Shown here: positions 16,649 to 26,405 of the stretch, one piece after another
Numbering within the stretch: position 1 is the stretch's first letter
Layout of the letters: each line of letters starts with the position of its first letter
Source of the DNA: Rhizobium etli 8C-3
GTDB taxonomy: Bacteria > Pseudomonadota > Alphaproteobacteria > Rhizobiales > Rhizobiaceae
Length of the DNA stretch: 64,000 nucleotides
Direction: 5' to 3'
NCBI RefSeq assembly: GCF_001908375.1
Contig: NZ_CP017241.1
Coordinates: 1,677,001-1,741,000 of the forward strand
Position numbers and translations under genes: made by a program
The notes under the pieces: model-generated
Told to the model about the DNA's origin: nothing
Seen by the model: the letters and a program-made list of their open reading frames with translations, nothing else
Databases searched by the model: none

Positions 16649-17263
16649 TTAGGCGGCGAGCGCGATCTCTTCGGCGCGGGCCCTGGCGGCGTCGATCGCC
16701 TTTTCCGCAGCTTCCGGACCGAAGGCGAGGCCCTCGACATAGACGGTTTCGATGTCGGTGATGCCGAGGAAGCCCAGAACCGACTTCAGATACGGGACGG
16801 CATGGTTCATGCCGGCGGCAGGACCCTGCGAGTAGACGCCGCCGGAGGCGAGCACGACATAGACCCTCTTACCGGATGCAAGCCCCACCGGGCCGCTTTC
16901 GGTGTACTTGAAGGTGCGACCGGCGCGGGCGACGTTGTCGATCCAGGTTTTCAGCGACGAATATATATTGAAGTTGATGAGGCCCGTGCCGATGACGATG
17001 GTGTCGGCGGCGAGCAGTTCGTCGATGAGCGCGTCGGAGGTCTTCACTGCTTCGGCTTCCTGCGCCGTGCGGTCTTCGGCAGGCTTGCGGATTGCGGCGG
17101 TAAACAAGTCGTCGATATGCGGCAGAGGATTGGCGGCGAGGTCGCGGCGGACGATGCTGCTGCCCGGCTTCTGGGCCTGAAGCTTGCCGGCGAGATCGAT
17201 GGCAATGGTAGTCGAAAGCGATTCAGCGCGCGGGCTGGATGTCAGGAGCAGGATGGACGACAT
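16649..17263 (-). CDS. azoR: FMN-dependent NADH-azoreductase / quinone reductase
   Basis: 204-residue flavodoxin-fold enzyme close in length to E. coli AzoR (201). Signature segments: ILLLTSSPRAESLSTTIA (phosphate loop for FMN), VIGTGLINFNIYSSLKTWID, VYVVLASGGVYSQGPAAG and FLGITDIETVYVEGLAFGP. Family members reduce quinones and azo compounds with NADH and protect against thiol and quinone stress. Start at 17263 has GAGAGGA upstream. It is divergent from a LysR regulator and ends at a clear terminator, so it is a single-gene unit. Confidence 0.92.
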   Translation of the reverse strand: MSSILLLTSSPRAESLSTTIAIDLAGKLQAQKPGSSIVRRDLAANPLPHIDDLFTAAIRKPAEDRTAQEAEAVKTSDALIDELLAADTIVIGTGLINFNIYSSLKTWIDNVARAGRTFKYTESGPVGLASGKRVYVVLASGGVYSQGPAAGMNHAVPYLKSVLGFLGITDIETVYVEGLAFGPEAAEKAIDAARARAEEIALAA

Positions 17264-17347
17264 AATTGAATTCCTCTCGAATTGGGGTGCTGCGGGCTCG
17301 CTTGGGAGATTCGAGCCGCGTTCAGAGGAAAAATAGGTCTGGCAGGC

Positions 17348-17386
17348 TATCGAAAAAACTGGGATAATGTCGATCAAAATTATCGA
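17348..17386. promoter_or_regulatory. Repeated TCGAT/ATCGA sites between azoR and the LysR gene
   Basis: TATCGA at 17348-17353 and the inverted pair TCGAT (17370-17374) / ATCGA (17382-17386), spaced by 7 bp, lie in the divergent promoter region. LysR regulators bind interrupted dyads, so these are candidate recognition sites. Confidence 0.4.
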
Positions 17387-17401
17387 TGGATTGGATGGAA
17401 A

Positions 17402-18370
17402 ATGCTTCCCAACCCGACATTGGATCAGTTGCAGGTGTTCCTTACAGTGGCAGAGACTGGCAGCTTCTCTGCCGCCTCGCGCGTGCTAAACCGCGCGCAG
17501 TCGGTGATTAGCTACACGATCGCGAACCTCGAGGCACAACTCGAGATGCCGCTTTTTGAACGTTCCGGCGCTCGCCAGCCAAGGCTCACTGATGCGGGTA
17601 AGGTTATGCTCGAAGATGCGCGCCGCCTGCTGACCGATCTGCAGGTGATGCGCGCCCGCGTCAAGGGACTCAAGGAAGGATTGGAAGCGGAGGTCTCTGT
17701 GGCGATCAGCGTCATGGTGCCGTCTCCAGCAACGGTGGACGTGCTGCGGGAATTCCGTGAGCACTATCCGTCCGTAGCGCTCAATTTGACGGTCGGCGAG
17801 CTTGGCATGGTCATGGAGGCCGTCCTGAGCGGAAAGGCGACGATCGGCATCGGCGGAGCCGTCCTAAAGCAGGACGACTCGATGCTGATGGAAAAGATCG
17901 GCCATTCCTTCATGATGCCGGTGGCCTCGCGCAATCATCCGTTGGCGCAGATAGATCGACCGTTGACGCTTGGCGATGTTCGCGAGGAAGTACAGCTCGT
18001 CGTCACCGACGCCTCCGGACTGACGAAGGGTCGCGATTTCAACGTGCTCTCCTACAAGACCTGGCGTGTCAGCGACATCGCGACGAAGCATGCTTTGATC
18101 CGCGGGGGTCTCGGCTGGGGCGGTCTGCCTGCATCGATAATCCGTGACGACCTGATGAGCGGCGCACTCGTTCATCTCAACCTTGAGGCCTATGAGCAAG
18201 GCGAGTATCCGATCTTTGCCATGCGCCGCCTCGCCAATCCGCCAGGCCCAGCTGCGGCATGGATGATCGATGCGTTCCGCACCAGGCTTTCCCAGTGCCC
18301 CAACCACGCCGATTTCACAGCGGCGCTGAACGAAATTCGCGGACCGGAAATGCCGCTCGCAGCGGAATAG
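17402..18370 (+). CDS. LysR-family transcriptional regulator
   Basis: 322 residues. The N-terminal helix-turn-helix is LDQLQVFLTVAETGSFSAAS then LNRAQSVISYTIANLEAQL and PLFERSG, the classic LysR pattern; the remainder is a periplasmic-binding-like effector domain (VAISVMVPSPATVDVLREF onward). Start at 17402 (MLPNPTLDQLQ) has GGATGGAAA before it; the frame upstream to 17282 is not LysR-like. Divergent orientation makes azoR its probable target, with a quinone or other electrophile as a plausible signal (inference). Confidence 0.92.
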   Translation: MLPNPTLDQLQVFLTVAETGSFSAASRVLNRAQSVISYTIANLEAQLEMPLFERSGARQPRLTDAGKVMLEDARRLLTDLQVMRARVKGLKEGLEAEVSVAISVMVPSPATVDVLREFREHYPSVALNLTVGELGMVMEAVLSGKATIGIGGAVLKQDDSMLMEKIGHSFMMPVASRNHPLAQIDRPLTLGDVREEVQLVVTDASGLTKGRDFNVLSYKTWRVSDIATKHALIRGGLGWGGLPASIIRDDLMSGALVHLNLEAYEQGEYPIFAMRRLANPPGPAAAWMIDAFRTRLSQCPNHADFTAALNEIRGPEMPLAAE

Positions 18371-18371
18371 A

Positions 18372-18389
18372 CGAGGCGTCTCCGCCTCG
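18372..18389. terminator. Hairpin between convergent genes
   Basis: CGAGGCG-TCTC-CGCCTCG forms a perfect 7-bp stem with a 4-base loop in the 36 bp between the convergent LysR and phosphodiesterase genes. No T-run follows on either strand, so factor-independent termination is only possible, not shown. Confidence 0.4.
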
Positions 18390-18406
18390 ATCGGCTTTCA
18401 GATGGG

Positions 18407-20395
18407 CTAGAGAAGAAGTCTGAACTTTGCAAATCCCTCCGCGCCCTCGCCGGCATCCTCCAGCTTGACGCTCTTGACGTCGGCCAGGAATTGCTTGGCC
18501 TTCGGCCCGCTCTGGAAGACAGCGCTGGTGCCCGGCAGCGGCTTGAAGGTCCAGTTACTGTCGGCCGACGGATTGATCGTGCGCTGTTCATGAATGAAGC
18601 GGACGATGACATCGCGGTTGGTGTCCGGAGCCTGGAACACGACCTTGTCGGCTGCGATCTCCGGGAACTTGCCGCCGCCGCCCGCACGGTAGTTGTTGGT
18701 GACTACGACGAACTTCTGGTCGAGGTCGATCGGCTTGCCGTCGAACTGCAGATGCTGGATGCGATTCGAACTTTCATTGATCGTCTTGCCGTCATTGTCG
18801 TATTTGCGCGGCTGCGAGAGGTCGATCTGGTAGGTCACGCCGTCGATGACATCGAAGTTGTAGGACGGGAAATCCCCGTTGAGCAACTCCGCATCGACCG
18901 TCCCGGGCTTCACCTCGTTGAACATGCCGGCCGACATCTCCAGCCAGTTCTTGACCTGGTTGCCGGTGATGACCACTGCCTGCACGGTGTTCGGATAGAG
19001 GTAGAGGTCGGCGACATTTTTGATGGCGACATCGCCCGCCGGAACGTCGGTATAGTAATCCGCGCCGCCTCGGCCGCCTGCCTTGAAAGGAGCAGCGGCC
19101 GAAAGGACGGGCAGATCCTTGAATTCCGTATCAGCAAGCATCTGCTTGATGTACCAGGTCTGCGCCTGGCTGACGATCTGTACAGAGGGATCGTCAGCAA
19201 CGAGGGCGAAGTAGGAATAAAGCGGTGCCGAAGTCTTGCCGACCGGGGTGCGGACATAGGCGAGCGTCGCCTCATGCTCGGCCTTTGCAGCTTCGATCAC
19301 CTCCTTCTTGTCGCCGACATCGGCGACGACCTTCTTGCTGTCGTCGCGGTGATAGATCGGCCGAGCCTCGGCGGTGAAATCGACGATCGTCCAGCTCTTG
19401 CCGTCCTTTTCCAGAAGCAGGTCGATGAGGCCGAGATGCGACCCCCAGAAACCAGCCATGACCGTCGGCTTGCCGTGCAGCGTGCCTTTCACCGGATCGG
19501 CGTTGGCAATCCCATCCCAACTCTTGGGGCCGGGGAAGACAAGGTGCTGATGACCAGTGAAGATTGCATCGATGCCGTCCACGGCGGCAAGATGCAGCGA
19601 GGCATTCTCCATCTTCTCGGAGGGGGCAGAGCCGTCAATGCCGGAGTGAGAAAGGGCAATGACGATATCGGCACCTTCCTCCTTCATGGCCGGAACCCAT
19701 GCCTTGGCGGCCTCGACGATGTCGCGGGTCTGCGCCCTGCCTTCGAGATTCTTGACGTCCCAAAGCATGATCTGCGGCGGCACAAAGCCGATGAAGCCGA
19801 TCTTGACCTGGCTCTCGTTGCCTGAGCCGTCCTTGATCTGCTTTTCGACGATCACGTAGGGCTTGAAATAGAGATCGTCCTTCTTCGGGTCGGAGGCAAG
19901 CTGGCCTTTCGTCAGGTTGGCGCAGACGAACGGAAAATTCGCGCCGCCAAGCACCTTGAACATGAAATCGAGGCCGTAGTTGAACTCGTGGTTTCCAAGC
20001 GTGCCGACAGTGTAGCCGAGCCTGTTCATCGCCTTGATGACCGGATGGACGTCGCCATTCTTCATGCCATGCTGATAGGCCATGTAATCGCCCATCGGAT
20101 TGCCCTGCAGCAGGTCGCCATTGTCGATCAGCAGCGAGTTTGCCGCTTCGGCGCGGATGCTATCGATAATGGTCGCGGTGCGCGCCAGACCCATCGTGTC
20201 GTTCGGCTTGTCGGCATAGTAGTCGTAGGGGAAAACGTTGACGTGGATATCGGTGGTCTCCATGAGCCGCAGATGCGCTTGGTTGGCGGCCGCGCGCGCC
20301 GTGAAGGGGTGGAGCAGAACAAGTGCCGAACTTGCGGCAATGCCGCCGAGCAATGACCGTCGGGTAATCGGGTGCAGATCAAAACGGCAAGACAT
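18407..20395 (-). CDS. cpdB: 2',3'-cyclic-nucleotide 2'-phosphodiesterase / 3'-nucleotidase
   Basis: 662-residue periplasmic bifunctional enzyme that opens 2',3'-cyclic nucleotides and dephosphorylates 3'-nucleotides. The N-terminus ITRRSLLGGIAASSALVLL is a Tat signal with twin arginine. Metal-binding motifs of the metallophosphatase domain are TDIHVNVFPYDYY, DNGDLLQGNP and GNHEFNYG; the C-terminal 5'-nucleotidase substrate domain shows TNNYRAGGGGKFPEIAAD. Start at 20395 has GAGGAGTGTTCC upstream. Length matches the family (about 650). Single gene, convergent with the LysR gene. Confidence 0.93.
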   Translation of the reverse strand: MSCRFDLHPITRRSLLGGIAASSALVLLHPFTARAAANQAHLRLMETTDIHVNVFPYDYYADKPNDTMGLARTATIIDSIRAEAANSLLIDNGDLLQGNPMGDYMAYQHGMKNGDVHPVIKAMNRLGYTVGTLGNHEFNYGLDFMFKVLGGANFPFVCANLTKGQLASDPKKDDLYFKPYVIVEKQIKDGSGNESQVKIGFIGFVPPQIMLWDVKNLEGRAQTRDIVEAAKAWVPAMKEEGADIVIALSHSGIDGSAPSEKMENASLHLAAVDGIDAIFTGHQHLVFPGPKSWDGIANADPVKGTLHGKPTVMAGFWGSHLGLIDLLLEKDGKSWTIVDFTAEARPIYHRDDSKKVVADVGDKKEVIEAAKAEHEATLAYVRTPVGKTSAPLYSYFALVADDPSVQIVSQAQTWYIKQMLADTEFKDLPVLSAAAPFKAGGRGGADYYTDVPAGDVAIKNVADLYLYPNTVQAVVITGNQVKNWLEMSAGMFNEVKPGTVDAELLNGDFPSYNFDVIDGVTYQIDLSQPRKYDNDGKTINESSNRIQHLQFDGKPIDLDQKFVVVTNNYRAGGGGKFPEIAADKVVFQAPDTNRDVIVRFIHEQRTINPSADSNWTFKPLPGTSAVFQSGPKAKQFLADVKSVKLEDAGEGAEGFAKFRLLL

Positions 20396-20492
20396 GGAAC
20401 ACTCCTCGCAAAAACGCATGGCTCAACAGGCTTCGAGCCTAGGACGATTTGCACAGCAGTGCATCCGGAAAATGACAGTCCTGCATTGGACG

Positions 20493-20825
20493 TTATCGCG
20501 TTAACACCGGCTTCACATCCTTGTGGAAGAAACGAAAGTAGGATGCGACCTGAGCCCTGGCATTGGAGTTCGGGTCGAACTGGATACCGAGGCGCCCATT
20601 GTGGCTCCAACGGATTATGCCGTGCAGCGTTCCAAGATCTTCCGCCAGGATTTGTACGCGGCTACCCGATGCGGCACAAAGCGGCGTTCTAATTTCCACC
20701 GCGGCACCAGTTGTCGAAAGATTGAGAATGCGGGCGTCTACTTCGTTATTGAGATAGCGTACCTTGCCGAAAATGCGGCAATACTTGCGTTCGGCCTTGC
20801 GAGAAATGATATTCAGATTATGCAT
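20493..20825 (-). CDS. PilZ-domain protein (possible c-di-GMP receptor)
   Basis: 110-residue single-domain protein. The sequence ARILNLSTTGAAVEIRTPL carries the NxSxxG motif of PilZ, and IIRWSHNGRLGIQF matches the closing strand. The N-terminal RKAERKYCRIFGKV supplies the basic residues normally in the RxxxR half of the c-di-GMP site, though spacing differs slightly, so binding is likely but not certain. The 97 bp before cpdB hold no gene. Confidence 0.85.
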   Translation of the reverse strand: MHNLNIISRKAERKYCRIFGKVRYLNNEVDARILNLSTTGAAVEIRTPLCAASGSRVQILAEDLGTLHGIIRWSHNGRLGIQFDPNSNARAQVASYFRFFHKDVKPVLTR

Positions 20826-20914
20826 TTTGGAGCCCTCAACGGAATACTTAGAGGACCGTATCGCGAGAATATTGAAAATCCTTTGAAAGAAACGGCTAAA
20901 TTACGAGATTGATT

Positions 20915-21796
20915 CTATCTCCGCAGAGCGCCGCTGCGCGCCACGACGTGCTCACGCCAGATGGTGAAAATGCCGGCAGCCACGACGATCACCGAACCGG
21001 CGATCGTGTTGAGGCTCAGGTCTTCCTCAAAGATGACGACGCCGATGATCGAGGCGTAGACGAGCTGCAGATAGGTAAGCGGCTGAACGGCAGCGGCATC
21101 GAGCATGTCATAGGCGCGGATCAGGAAATAGTGGCTTGAGATGCCGGTTAGGCAGAGAAGCGCCATCCACCCCCAGTCGCTTTCCGACATCGGAGTCCAG
21201 TAGAAGGGACCGATCAGTGTTATCGTTATGCCGCCCGCGACGCCGGTATAGAAGAAGCTGGTCATCGAAGCATCGTCCCGGCTTACGAGCCGGGTGGCGA
21301 TGACGTAGAAGGCGAAGAGGAAGCAGCCCAACACCGCGAGCAGCAGCTTCGGATCAAAAAAGCCGGTTTGCGGCTTCAAGATCAGAAGAACGCCGGCGAG
21401 CCCGGCGCAGATTGCCGTCCAGCGGCGCCATCCGACGCGCTCACCGAGCAGCGGCATGGAAAGCAGGGCGATCAGGATCGGAGTGCCGGCAAAGATCGCC
21501 TGGGTGCGCGCAAGTCCGATGATCGCGAAACAGGTGATCGCCAGCACGACCTGTGCGGCAAGCAGCACGCCGCGGGTGACCTGAAGCAAGGGCCGGTTCG
21601 TGCGTACGGTCGCCTTCAGGCCGCCGCGCATTCTCGACGAGATCAGGATCGTGAAAACTGCAAACGCCCAATAGCGGATCATCGTCACGAAAACCGGCGG
21701 ATAGGTGCTCGCCAGATGCTTCGAGATGCCGTCCTGCACGGAAAAGATGGTGATCGCCAGAAGGACGAAAATGTAGCCTTGGGTCTTGGATCTCAT
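20915..21796 (-). CDS. DMT-superfamily transporter (EamA family)
   Basis: 293-residue inner-membrane protein with ten predicted helices in two EamA repeats; typical segments are FSVQDGISKHLASTYPPVFVT in repeat one and the LIALLSMPLLGERVGWRRW bridge. EamA transporters export metabolites such as amino acids or nucleobases; the substrate here is unknown. It stands next to an Lrp-type regulator on the same strand (71 bp between), which hints at an amino-acid link but is not proof. Confidence 0.88.
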   Translation of the reverse strand: MRSKTQGYIFVLLAITIFSVQDGISKHLASTYPPVFVTMIRYWAFAVFTILISSRMRGGLKATVRTNRPLLQVTRGVLLAAQVVLAITCFAIIGLARTQAIFAGTPILIALLSMPLLGERVGWRRWTAICAGLAGVLLILKPQTGFFDPKLLLAVLGCFLFAFYVIATRLVSRDDASMTSFFYTGVAGGITITLIGPFYWTPMSESDWGWMALLCLTGISSHYFLIRAYDMLDAAAVQPLTYLQLVYASIIGVVIFEEDLSLNTIAGSVIVVAAGIFTIWREHVVARSGALRR

Positions 21797-21867
21797 GACT
21801 TGCCGTAAGGCGGAGAAACCCGCATATGACTGAACCTAGGTCAGGATTCATTTAGCTTTGCAAGGCC

Positions 21868-22329
21868 TCAAAGCCCGACATTCGGCCTGTCGATGATCTC
21901 CCGGAGCGCGAAGCTGGAATTGATCTTGACGACGTGGGGCAGGGCGGAGAGCCAATCGCGGTGTATGCGCTCATAGTCTTCGAGGTCACGTGCGGCAACG
22001 CGCAGAATGTAGTCGTATTCGCCCGACATCAGGTAGCAGACGAGCACGTTCGGGCAGCGCTTCACCGCCGCCTCGAATTCCGCAAGGGTTTTCGCGAACT
22101 GGCCGGAGAGCGAGATGTGCACGATGGCGATCATCTTGTAGTCCAGTGCCTTGTGCGAGAGGCGCGCGTGATAGCCGCCGATGACACCGCTCTTCTCAAG
22201 AATGTCAAGGCGCCTGGAACAGGCGGAAGCCGAGAGGCCAACCTTGTTTGCAAGATCGGCATTGGTGATGCGGGCGTTCGCCTGAAGCGCCTTTAGAATC
22301 GCACGATCGATGGTATCAAGTTCGGACAT
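21868..22329 (-). CDS. Lrp/AsnC-family regulator of alanine dehydrogenase (AldR-like)
   Basis: 153 residues: an N-terminal helix-turn-helix (LDTIDRAILKALQANARITNADLANKVGLSASACSRRL) and a C-terminal RAM/AsnC ligand domain (IVHISLSGQFAKTLAEF, VLVCYLMSGEYDYILRV). It is divergent from alanine dehydrogenase with three strong palindromes between the genes, the normal arrangement for an AldR-type activator that responds to alanine. Start at 22329 (MSELDTIDRA); one palindrome overlaps this start codon, so it probably represses itself. Confidence 0.92.
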   Translation of the reverse strand: MSELDTIDRAILKALQANARITNADLANKVGLSASACSRRLDILEKSGVIGGYHARLSHKALDYKMIAIVHISLSGQFAKTLAEFEAAVKRCPNVLVCYLMSGEYDYILRVAARDLEDYERIHRDWLSALPHVVKINSSFALREIIDRPNVGL

Positions 22330-22406
22330 TCGAAGAACCTTCGAAATAACAAGATTTTTCGCAATAATCCTCGAAAAATTGCTCTCTTGCAAATACTCTT
22401 TGCAAG
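22329..22406. promoter_or_regulatory. Three palindromes between the Lrp-type gene and ald
   Basis: TTCGAAGAACCTTCGAA (22329-22345, 7-bp arms), ATTTTTCG/CGAAAAAT (22354-22379, 8-bp arms, 10-bp centre) and CTTGCAAATACTCTTTGCAAG (22386-22406, perfect 8-bp arms). Lrp proteins bind several sites cooperatively, which fits this array. Confidence 0.7.
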
Positions 22407-22487
22407 GACATTTCGCGCGTACGGTGTTTGGATTCAGGTCGTCGATAACGCTCCGCCCAAGCGGACATAAATTGAGAGGAACGCTGA

Positions 22488-23606
<1,119 letters not shown>

Positions 23607-23629
23607 GTCCCATCACGCTGCGTTAGATA

Positions 23630-23663
23630 AAGGCGCCGGTCTCGCTTCGGGCCGGCGCCTTTT
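23630..23663 (+). terminator. Rho-independent terminator of ald
   Basis: Stem AAGGCGCCGG/CCGGCGCCTT (10 bp, perfect) with a 12-base loop and TTTT at its end, 24 bp after the ald stop; it also reaches the stop codon of the convergent gene. Confidence 0.85.
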
Positions 23664-24132
23664 ACCTGTCGATCCGGCACTGGAAGCAGTTGTTGCGCGC
23701 CGAGCGCACATGCACGTAGGCGATCTCCGGGCGATTCAGCAGTTCCTTGGCATAGCCCGGAATATCGGCGATCGCGGTGACGGCACCAGTGCCGTAGACA
23801 ATACGGTTGTTCTCGCCATAGCCGCGCACGATAAAGTCCCGACCCGTCTTCAGCACCGGCGGCAGCTCGTCCCGCGCTTCATAACGCTCGCACCGCTTCT
23901 TGTGCAGGAAGATCGGGCCAGTCTCTGCATAAGGCTGCAATTCCGGGAATGGGCGGTAAGCGAAAACAAGAAGCAAGTCGCCGGCATCGATATTTTTCAG
24001 GCAATGACGACAGGGATGTCCCGGTCCATCGGAAACCATCGTTTCCGGCAGATTGTCATAGGCATCGCGGCCGCCGTTCCAAAGGTGTTCTGCATCGGCA
24101 GTCGGTAGGGCGGAAAAACGGATGGCTGACAT
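23662..24132 (-). CDS. DUF1203-family protein
   Basis: 156-residue protein. IRFSALPTADAEHLWNGG, SDGPGHPCRHCLKNIDAGD, AYRPFPELQPYAETGPIFLH and the closing RSARNNCFQCRIDR define DUF1203, a family common in alphaproteobacteria with paired cysteines (CRHC and the C-terminal CFQC) that could bind a metal. Function unknown. Start at 24132 has AAGGAGATTGCC upstream and is preferred to the ATG at 24156. Confidence 0.88.
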   Translation of the reverse strand: MSAIRFSALPTADAEHLWNGGRDAYDNLPETMVSDGPGHPCRHCLKNIDAGDLLLVFAYRPFPELQPYAETGPIFLHKKRCERYEARDELPPVLKTGRDFIVRGYGENNRIVYGTGAVTAIADIPGYAKELLNRPEIAYVHVRSARNNCFQCRIDR

Positions 24133-24201
24133 GGCAATCTCCTTCGTGATTGCCATGAAATGCGCCTTTATAGCCGGTCAAACCACCCGTTTCCTGCCGG
24201 C

Positions 24202-24762
24202 TCAGCTCTTCCTGGCAATCTCCAGCAGTTCCTTGTCGCTGAGAGGCCGGACGATGCCGGTGCCGGTTGAGACTGGAGAGAAGCCGAACATCTGATAGAG
24301 CTGTAGGGCGCGCGGATGGTCGAGGTTGTTGGTCGTTGTCGTAACGCGCGTTGGGTTCAGCGTCCAGATCGCGTAGAGCGCCTGCAGCAGGAACCACTTG
24401 CCGATGCCGAGGCCGAGCGCATGCTCGATCAGGCCGAAATGGCAAAGTTCGATCGTATCCTCGTCCTCGCAGAAATACTCGTAGAAGCCGGCAGGCGCGC
24501 CGTTGACATAGAGCACGCTGATATTGTTGCGCTTGTCGTGCAGGGTTTCCACCAGCGCCTCGTCGCTCATCCGCAGCCGGTCCACCCATTGCCATCGGGC
24601 GCCGACCTGACGGTAGAGATAGCGGTAGAACGGCAGCGGAATGCCCGGCGCACGCATGATCGCCGTCTGTATGTTGACCGGCACTGGAAGGCTTGCCTTC
24701 GGCGGCGCCGTCATTTCCAGCCGGGTGATATGCGCCGTGAGCGAGGAGGGGGACTTCGCCAT
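24202..24762 (-). CDS. GNAT-family N-acetyltransferase
   Basis: 186-residue acyl-CoA-dependent transferase. The acetyl-CoA loop is visible as FGLIEHALGLGIGKWFLLQAL, followed by TNNLDHPRALQLYQMFGFSPV, the motif B end of the GNAT fold. The start at 24762 lies 8 bp after the sseA stop, so it is the last gene of a run cysK-alaX-sseA-GNAT. The acceptor is unknown; the neighbourhood suggests a small amine or cysteine-related metabolite, which is inference. Confidence 0.85.
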   Translation of the reverse strand: MAKSPSSLTAHITRLEMTAPPKASLPVPVNIQTAIMRAPGIPLPFYRYLYRQVGARWQWVDRLRMSDEALVETLHDKRNNISVLYVNGAPAGFYEYFCEDEDTIELCHFGLIEHALGLGIGKWFLLQALYAIWTLNPTRVTTTTNNLDHPRALQLYQMFGFSPVSTGTGIVRPLSDKELLEIARKS

Positions 24763-24770
24763 GGTGCTTA

Positions 24771-25640
24771 TCAGGCCTTGATCGGGTCGGGCGGGCCGGT
24801 TACGACCGGGGTATCGTCGCGGCTGCCCCACTCGCTCCACGAGCCGTCATAGAGCTTGTTGTCGGTATGGTCGATCGATTCGAGCGCCAGCGTGATGATC
24901 GCGGCAGTGATCCCCGAGCCGCAGGAGGTGACGACAGGTTTCGAAAGATCGATTCCGGCATCCTCGATGGTCTGCTTCAACTCCGGCAGCGATTTCAAAC
25001 GGCCTCGATTGGCAAAAACGCCGGAGGGCAGGCTGCGGGCGCCGGGCATATGGCCGGAGCGCATGCCGGCCCGCGGCTCCGGCTCGGTGGCGGCGAAACG
25101 TCCGGCACTGCGTGCATCGGCAATCTGCATGGCGCCGCTGGAAACGATGTCGCGCATGGTTTCGAGGGAAACGATACGGTTTGCATCATAGTTCGTCTTG
25201 AAAGTTGTCGGCTCAAAGCTCGGGACATCCGTGTTGAGCGGACGGCCCTCCGCCTTCCAGCCGTCGAGTCCGCCGTCGAGAACGAAGACGTCTTTCGCCC
25301 CCATGACACGGAATAGCCACCAGACACGCGGCGAGGCGAACATGCCGATACCATCATAAACGACGATACGGTCGGTCTCGCTGATGCCGAGCCTGCCGGC
25401 TTCCTCGGCGAAATAATCCGGCGAGGGGACGGTATGCGGCAGCCCGGTGGAATGATCCGCGATCTTGTCCTGGTCGAAGCGGATCGCGCCGGGAATATGG
25501 CCACTTGCATATTCGGCGTCCGCGTCGCGATTTTGGGCCGGGAGATAGAAGGAGGCATCCACCACGCGCAGGTCCGGCTTTCCGAGCTCGCCCTGCAGCC
25601 AATCGGCCGAGACGACGAAACGGCTCTTCTCTTCGCTCAT
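24771..25640 (-). CDS. sseA: 3-mercaptopyruvate sulfurtransferase
   Basis: 289 residues with two rhodanese domains. The second holds the active-site loop VVTSCGSGITAA with C240; the CGSG(I/V)T motif is typical of mercaptopyruvate sulfurtransferase rather than thiosulfate sulfurtransferase. It moves sulfur from 3-mercaptopyruvate (made from cysteine) to acceptors such as cyanide or thiols. The inactive first domain ends with FVLDGGLDGWKAEGRPL. GGGAGAGATCAGA precedes the start. Third in the cysK run. Confidence 0.93.
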   Translation of the reverse strand: MSEEKSRFVVSADWLQGELGKPDLRVVDASFYLPAQNRDADAEYASGHIPGAIRFDQDKIADHSTGLPHTVPSPDYFAEEAGRLGISETDRIVVYDGIGMFASPRVWWLFRVMGAKDVFVLDGGLDGWKAEGRPLNTDVPSFEPTTFKTNYDANRIVSLETMRDIVSSGAMQIADARSAGRFAATEPEPRAGMRSGHMPGARSLPSGVFANRGRLKSLPELKQTIEDAGIDLSKPVVTSCGSGITAAIITLALESIDHTDNKLYDGSWSEWGSRDDTPVVTGPPDPIKA

Positions 25641-25661
25641 TCTGATCTCTCCCTGATGGAC

Positions 25662-26399
25662 TTAGGCTTCGTTGCCGGGCACGCCGAAGCGGATGCGGAA
25701 GCGGCGGTTCTCCTTACCCTTCTTTTCAATCTTGGCAATGTGTACCTGACCGACTTCCTGCGTTTCGGAGACATGTGTGCCGCCGCAGGGCTGGCTGTCA
25801 ATCGCCGAGTTTTCGCCGATGCAAACGAGGCTGACACGGCCAAGTCCCACCGGCGGGCGCACGTTCTTCGATTTCACGATGCTGGGGCTCGCAGCCAGCT
25901 CCTCGTCGGTAATCCATTGGACATAGACGGGATAGTTCTGGGCGACGAGTTCCATCATCTTCGCCGTCACCTCGTCCTTGTCGATCGTCTCGCTCATGTC
26001 GAAATCGACGCGGCTCTCGTCTTCGCCAACAGCGGCACCCGTGATCGGATACGAACAGACGACCGAAAGCAGGTGGCAGGCTGTGTGCATGCGCATCAGC
26101 CGGTAGCGGCGCGGCCAGTCGACATGCAGGACGAGCCTCTCGCCGATCACCGGCTGCGGCTGGCCGGCAGACGGGACGTGGATGACGATATCCTTGGTCG
26201 CCCCGTGCTTCGTCGGACCAAGTTCGATCTTCGAACCGTCGGCGCGCTCGAGGAAGCCCGTATCACCCGGCTGGCCGCCCGAGGCTGCATAAAAGCAGGT
26301 CTGATCCAGCTCGATGCCCCCGCCTTCGTGGATGGCGGTGACCACCGCCTCGCATGTCGATAGATAGAAATCGTCACGATAGAGGGCATTGACTGGCAT
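25662..26399 (-). CDS. alaX: Alanyl-tRNA editing protein AlaX
   Basis: 245-residue stand-alone editing factor that removes serine (or glycine) wrongly attached to tRNA-Ala. The zinc-binding motifs are complete: HTACH (H105, H109) and CGGTH (C205, H209); the early segment FYAASGGQPGDTGFL matches the AlaRS editing domain. It lies 6 bp after cysK and 21 bp before sseA, so the three genes are probably cotranscribed. Placing a tRNA-quality factor with cysteine metabolism is notable because serine is the cysteine precursor. Confidence 0.93.
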   Translation of the reverse strand: MPVNALYRDDFYLSTCEAVVTAIHEGGGIELDQTCFYAASGGQPGDTGFLERADGSKIELGPTKHGATKDIVIHVPSAGQPQPVIGERLVLHVDWPRRYRLMRMHTACHLLSVVCSYPITGAAVGEDESRVDFDMSETIDKDEVTAKMMELVAQNYPVYVQWITDEELAASPSIVKSKNVRPPVGLGRVSLVCIGENSAIDSQPCGGTHVSETQEVGQVHIAKIEKKGKENRRFRIRFGVPGNEA

Positions 26400-26405
26400 G
26401 GGTTC

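Noticed and set aside
18491..19825. 444-codon plus-strand frame
   Set aside because: Antisense to cpdB, which has Tat signal and metallophosphatase motifs; the frame itself has no motif.
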